A stretch of 10,685 bases of DNA from Acephala macrosclerotiorum. Its lineage: Eukaryota > Ascomycota > Leotiomycetes > Helotiales > Mollisiaceae. Of this stretch, positions 6,153-10,685 are shown piece by piece. Made by a program: the position numbers and the translations under genes. Location of the stretch: contig MU119989.1 in NCBI GenBank assembly GCA_014904845.1, positions 1 to 10,685 of the forward strand. Direction: 5' to 3'. Each line of letters begins with the position of its first letter. Positions within the stretch are counted from its first letter, which is position 1. Under the pieces are notes generated by a model. It was not told the DNA's origin. It was given only the letters and a program-made list of their open reading frames with translations, and did no database searches.

Positions 6153-9100
6153 AAATATAATTTTTATAAAAAATTCGATTTTTTTATTATTTAAAATAAT
6201 ATTAATATATTTGTTTTATTATATTTAAATTTTAATATATTATATAATTAATATATAAAAAATATTAAAATTATTATAAATAATTTTAAATAAATAAAAT
6301 AATAATAATGATAATAATAAAATATTAATTAATAATTTATTTAATAAAAATAAAATTGATTTTTTATAATTATTAATAAATATTAATAAAAATATATTTA
6401 AACGAATAATTTTAATCGAATTATTAAATAATAAAATTTTAATATTAATTAATTTAAATATTTAATATTGAAAAACGTATTAAATGTTATAAAATTTTAT
6501 TAAATATAAAAAAATAATTTTTAATATAAAATTAAAAAAAAATATTTAATTTAATTTTTTAAATATTATATTAATAAATTTTTTTTTATATTACGATTAA
6601 AAAAAAAATTAAACTCGAATTGAATAAATATATATATATTAATAATAATTATATTACGAATTAAACGTTATTAATTCGATTAAAAAAATTAATAAATAAA
6701 AAAATATTTAACGTTTTAAAAAATTAATAATATAAAATTATATTTTATTATAATAAATTAATAAAATAAATAAAAATATTATAAATAAATTTTTTTTTAA
6801 AAAATTTATAAATATTAAAATATTAAATATATTTTAAATATAATAAATAAAATAAATATTAATAAATAAATTTTTAATAAATTTAATAATAAAAAAATAT
6901 TAAATTTAAATAAATTTTTTTTTAAAAAAAATAAAAATAATATAATAATATAATATATTTTTTTAAAAAATAATAAATAAAATAATATTTTTATTATAAA
7001 AAATATAAATTTAAAAAAAAATCTTTTTATATATATACGTTTAAATAAATAAATAAATTTTATATATAATTTATCATATAATTATTTTTAATATTTTTAT
7101 TTAAAATTAATTATAAAATATAAAAAATAAAAATTTTTATTAAATTTATTTTTGATTTTTATAAAAAATATTATAAATTAAAAAAAAATATAAAATTTTT
7201 ATTGTATTTTTTATTTTATTTTTATTTTATAATTTTTTTTTACGATTTTCGTAATTCGTATTTTTTTTTAAATTATATATATATATATATTTTTATAATT
7301 AATATAATAATATTAATAATAATATTAAATTAAATAGTAATAAATATTTCAAATTATTTTATAAAAATAAAAAAATAAAAATTTAATATTTAATTAAAAA
7401 ATTTTTATTGAAAAATTTATAATTTGTATTTTTTATAATAATAATAATATTTTTTATTAATTTTATTATTTGAATTAAATTTTTTTTAATTGTTATTAAA
7501 TAAAAAAATTAAAAAAAATTAATTAAAATTATATAATTAAATTATTATAATTAATAAATATTTTTTATTAATAAATAATATTTAAAAAAAATAATTTTAA
7601 ATTATAATAAAATTAATAATAAAAAAACAAATTTTAAAATTTTTTAAAAATTTATAATTAATTAATTTAATTTTTAAAATAAAAAATATTTTATAATTAT
7701 TTGAAAATTTTATTAAAATATATATTTTACGAATTTTTTTTAAATAATTAATAATTTATATTTAATTAAATATAATATTTCGAATATTTTAAATAAAATT
7801 AATAAATTTTTATTATATATTAATAAATAAATTAAAAATATTATAATTATAAATTTAAAATTTAATATTTTTATTAATTTTTATATAAATAATTTTTAAT
7901 TTTAATTTAATTTTTATTATATTTATAAATTTCGATTTTTTAATTTTTTTCGATTGTTATATTATTTTACGATTTAAAAATTCAATTTAAAAATTATTAA
8001 ATAAATAAAATTTTTAAAAAAAATTATAATTTTAATTCGTTTTTTTTATTATTAATAAATTTTATAAATTGAATTATTAAAAACTAAAATTTTTTATTAT
8101 AATTATATAAAATAAATCTTTTTATTTTTTTATTCGTATTAATATAATATTAAAATAAATAAAATATAATATAAATTTTATTAAAAATTTTAATATTAAA
8201 AATTATTAAAAATTTGAAATTTTTTTTTTTTAATAAATTTAAAATAATTTAATTTAATTTTTATTATAAATAAATATATTTAAAATAATAATAATAATAA
8301 ATAAATAAAAATAATATTATAAATATATTTTAATATAATATATAAATTAATTTAATAAATTTTTTTTATATAATTTAATTATAATTTTATAAATATATAA
8401 TAAAAAACTTTTTTTTTTTTTATATTTTTAATATAAAAAAATATTTATTATAAATATTTAAATTTATATTAAATTATATAATATTAAAAATTTTTAAAAA
8501 TATTAAAATAATAAATTAATTATTAATTTAATAAATAATTTATTAATTTAAAAAAAAAATTTATATTAATTATAATTCAAAAAAAATTAAAAAAAATTTT
8601 AAATAAAAATTTAATAAAATTATTAATAAATTATTTATTTATAAATATGTATTAAAATTTAATTTATTTAAATATTATTATTTCGTGTATTTATTTTTTT
8701 CGAATATTAATATATTTTATTTAAATATAAAATTAATTATTTTTTATAAAAAATAATAATATTTTTTTATTTTTAATAAAATTTTATTATTGAAATTTTA
8801 TTTAATTATATTATTTTATTAATAATTTAAATTTCAATTATAAATTCGAATTTATAAAACGAAAAAATAATTAATAATATTATTTTTAATATTAAAATTA
8901 AAATAATTAATTAATTATTAAATTTTTTTATTATCGATTTAATTAACGTTTAAATAATTTATTAATAATTGAAAATTATTATAAAAAAAATTTATAATTT
9001 AAAAAAATTTAAAAATATTAAAAAATAATTTATTAATAAAAATATATTTTATTATTAAATTCGAAATAAAACAATTAATTATAAATATAATAAACGAAAT

Positions 9101-10300
9101 ATTAAAATGTAATTTATATTTAATATATATTAAAAATTTAATAAATTATTAATATTTTTTAATTTTAAAAAATATAATTATATAATTTTTAAATATTAAA
9201 ATAATATAATTGAATTTTATATTTATTAAAATAATTAATAATTTGTAATTTTTTATTTTAAAATCTCGAAATATTTTTATTAAATACGATTTTTATTTTA
9301 ATTATAAAATATTATTTTAATAATTTCAAATAATAATTATATTAAAATAAAAATTATTTATTTAAAAATAAATATTAAAAATAATTTTAATTTAATTAAT
9401 TTTTTATAATTTATTTTAATAATAAATAAATTATCGATATAAATAATAATAATAATATTTTATTTATAAAAAAATATTAATATTAATATTTAATAATTTA
9501 AAATTTATTTAAATTAAAAATTTGAAAAAAATATTATATTAAATTTTTAATATTTATTTTAAATTATATAATATATAATTAAATTTATATATACGATTAA
9601 ATTTATTATTTAATTTAATTACTTATTTTATATAAATCGTTTTTTTTAAATTTTTTTATATAAAAATACAATTTTAATATTTATTTAATTAATCTTTTAA
9701 TTTAAAATAATTATTATTATAAAAATTAATTTATAATTTATTAATTTAATAATTGTAATAAATTTTTTAATAAAAAGATTTTTATTATTAATTATTACGA
9801 ATAATTTATTAAATTTTATAATAAATAATTTAATAATTTAAATCGCGTTTATATTTATAAATTTATTATAATTTTTTTATAATATTAAAATTTAAATAAT
9901 TTAAAAAAATTTATTTTATTAATATTATAATTTTTAATTTTAAATATATTTATAAAATATTATTTATTATTAAAAAAAATTTATAATAATAAATTTTAAA
10001 ATTTTCTAAATATTTAAAATTTTATTTAAAAATTTAAATTAAAATTTTTTTTTATTATAATTTAATAATAATTTATTTTTATTTTTATATAAATTAAAAT
10101 TTATATATTTAATATTATAAATATAGTAAAATAAATTTAAAAAATAAATTTGAAAATTTTTAATTTTATAATATTTTTTTTTTTATAATATAAATATTAT
10201 ATATTTAACGAATATAATTATTATTTATAAATATTTAATAAATATATTTTTTTTAATATTTAATAAAAAAAAAATTATAATTTAATTTTATTTAATTTAT
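6153..10300. other. AT desert without recognisable genes
   Basis: About 4.1 kb in which many 60-base lines contain no G or C at all. Most remaining G and C are in isolated CpG (for example 6399-6420, 6650-6720, 7240-7260). Stops are dense in all frames, and no domain, tRNA, rRNA or long repeat can be supported. Simple repeats occur: AAT runs near 6299-6320 and 8286-8302, and (TA)8 at 7274-7290. The composition is more extreme than the retrotransposon's, which fits older or repeatedly RIP-mutated repeats whose identity is erased. Confidence 0.7.
7274..7290. repeat. (TA)n dinucleotide run
   Basis: Eight uninterrupted TA units lie within the AT desert. The run is a simple low-complexity repeat with no further meaning visible. 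Confidence 0.85.
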
Positions 10301-10685
10301 TATTATAAAATTATATTCGAAAATCGATAATATATAAATAATTAATAAAAGTTTTATAAAAGTTTATTATTTTAAACAAAATTATATTAATTATATTATA
10401 AAGTTTTAATATATGAAAATAAATTATTATTCGAATTAAATATTAAACATTTTAATTATTATTTTAATACGTTTTATTATATTATTTATTTGTATTTTAT
10501 ATAAAATAATTAATTTAAAATAAATTTCTTTTTTTATTATTTATTTGAAAATATATAATTTAATCGTAATAAAGAATTTAAAAAAATTTGAATTTATTAA
10601 ATATATTAAATTTGTTTTTTATAATATATATTTCGATTTTTTTAATTTTATTATAATAAAAATAAATAAAATATTTAAATTCGTT
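10301..10685. other. Slightly more GC-containing right edge, no gene seen
   Basis: G and C become somewhat more frequent again, including non-CpG contexts such as AAAGTTTT, TATGAAAA, AAACATTT and TTTCTTTT. A short direct repeat, AAAGTTTTATAAAAGTTTATT, lies near 10348-10368. This may be the start of a different, less mutated repeat beyond the window, but no coding or terminal signature is visible. Confidence 0.35.

Noticed and set aside
6299..8302. Regularly spaced repeats such as a CRISPR array or satellite
   Set aside because: Repeated words here are AAT/TAA low-complexity runs with no constant unit length or spacing.

Overview
The window is extremely AT-rich, with long stretches below 5% G+C. 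It reads as a fungal (filamentous ascomycete) AT-rich isochore built from repeats degraded by repeat-induced point mutation (RIP). Three things support this. Surviving C and G sit almost only in CpG (in 1501-1620, all 6 C and all 6 G are in CpG). The two LTR copies of one retrotransposon differ almost entirely by C/T and G/A transitions. The protein relics belong to a Ty1/copia lineage known from ascomycetes. The species cannot be named from the sequence. No intact gene is present.

Layout: 1-95 is a (TAT)n microsatellite running off the left edge, and 96-140 is GC-free DNA. 141-145 and 6148-6152 are matching ATTAT target-site duplications that bracket a complete Ty1/copia LTR retrotransposon (146-6147, 6002 bp) with two 207-bp LTRs (146-352 and 5941-6147). 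Inside it are a leader with a degenerate 87-bp-period repeat (about 419-766), a T-rich stretch that was probably a Pro/Ser/Gln-rich Gag N-region (1283-1560), a Gag relic (1592-2386), an unresolved linker/protease stretch, an integrase relic (3035-3480), a linker, a reverse transcriptase relic (4090-4720), an RNase H relic (4970-5627), and about 310 bp before the 3' LTR. 6153-10685 is an older AT desert with almost no G or C and nothing recognisable.

Gag and Pol can be followed as one former polyprotein: frame 2 from Gag to the integrase zinc finger, frame 1 from the integrase core through RT, and frame 0 from the RT/RNase H junction to the end. The domain order (Gag, IN, RT, RNase H) is diagnostic of copia. 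Codons for His, Cys, Asp, Glu and Trp are altered as RIP predicts (CAY to TAY, TGY to TAY, GAY to AAY, GAA to AAA, TGG to TGA/TAA), so the element is dead. The most unusual local feature is a ~70-bp island of near-normal base composition at the start of the 3' LTR that escaped RIP. Its 5' LTR counterpart was almost entirely converted, giving an internal before/after record of the mutation process.
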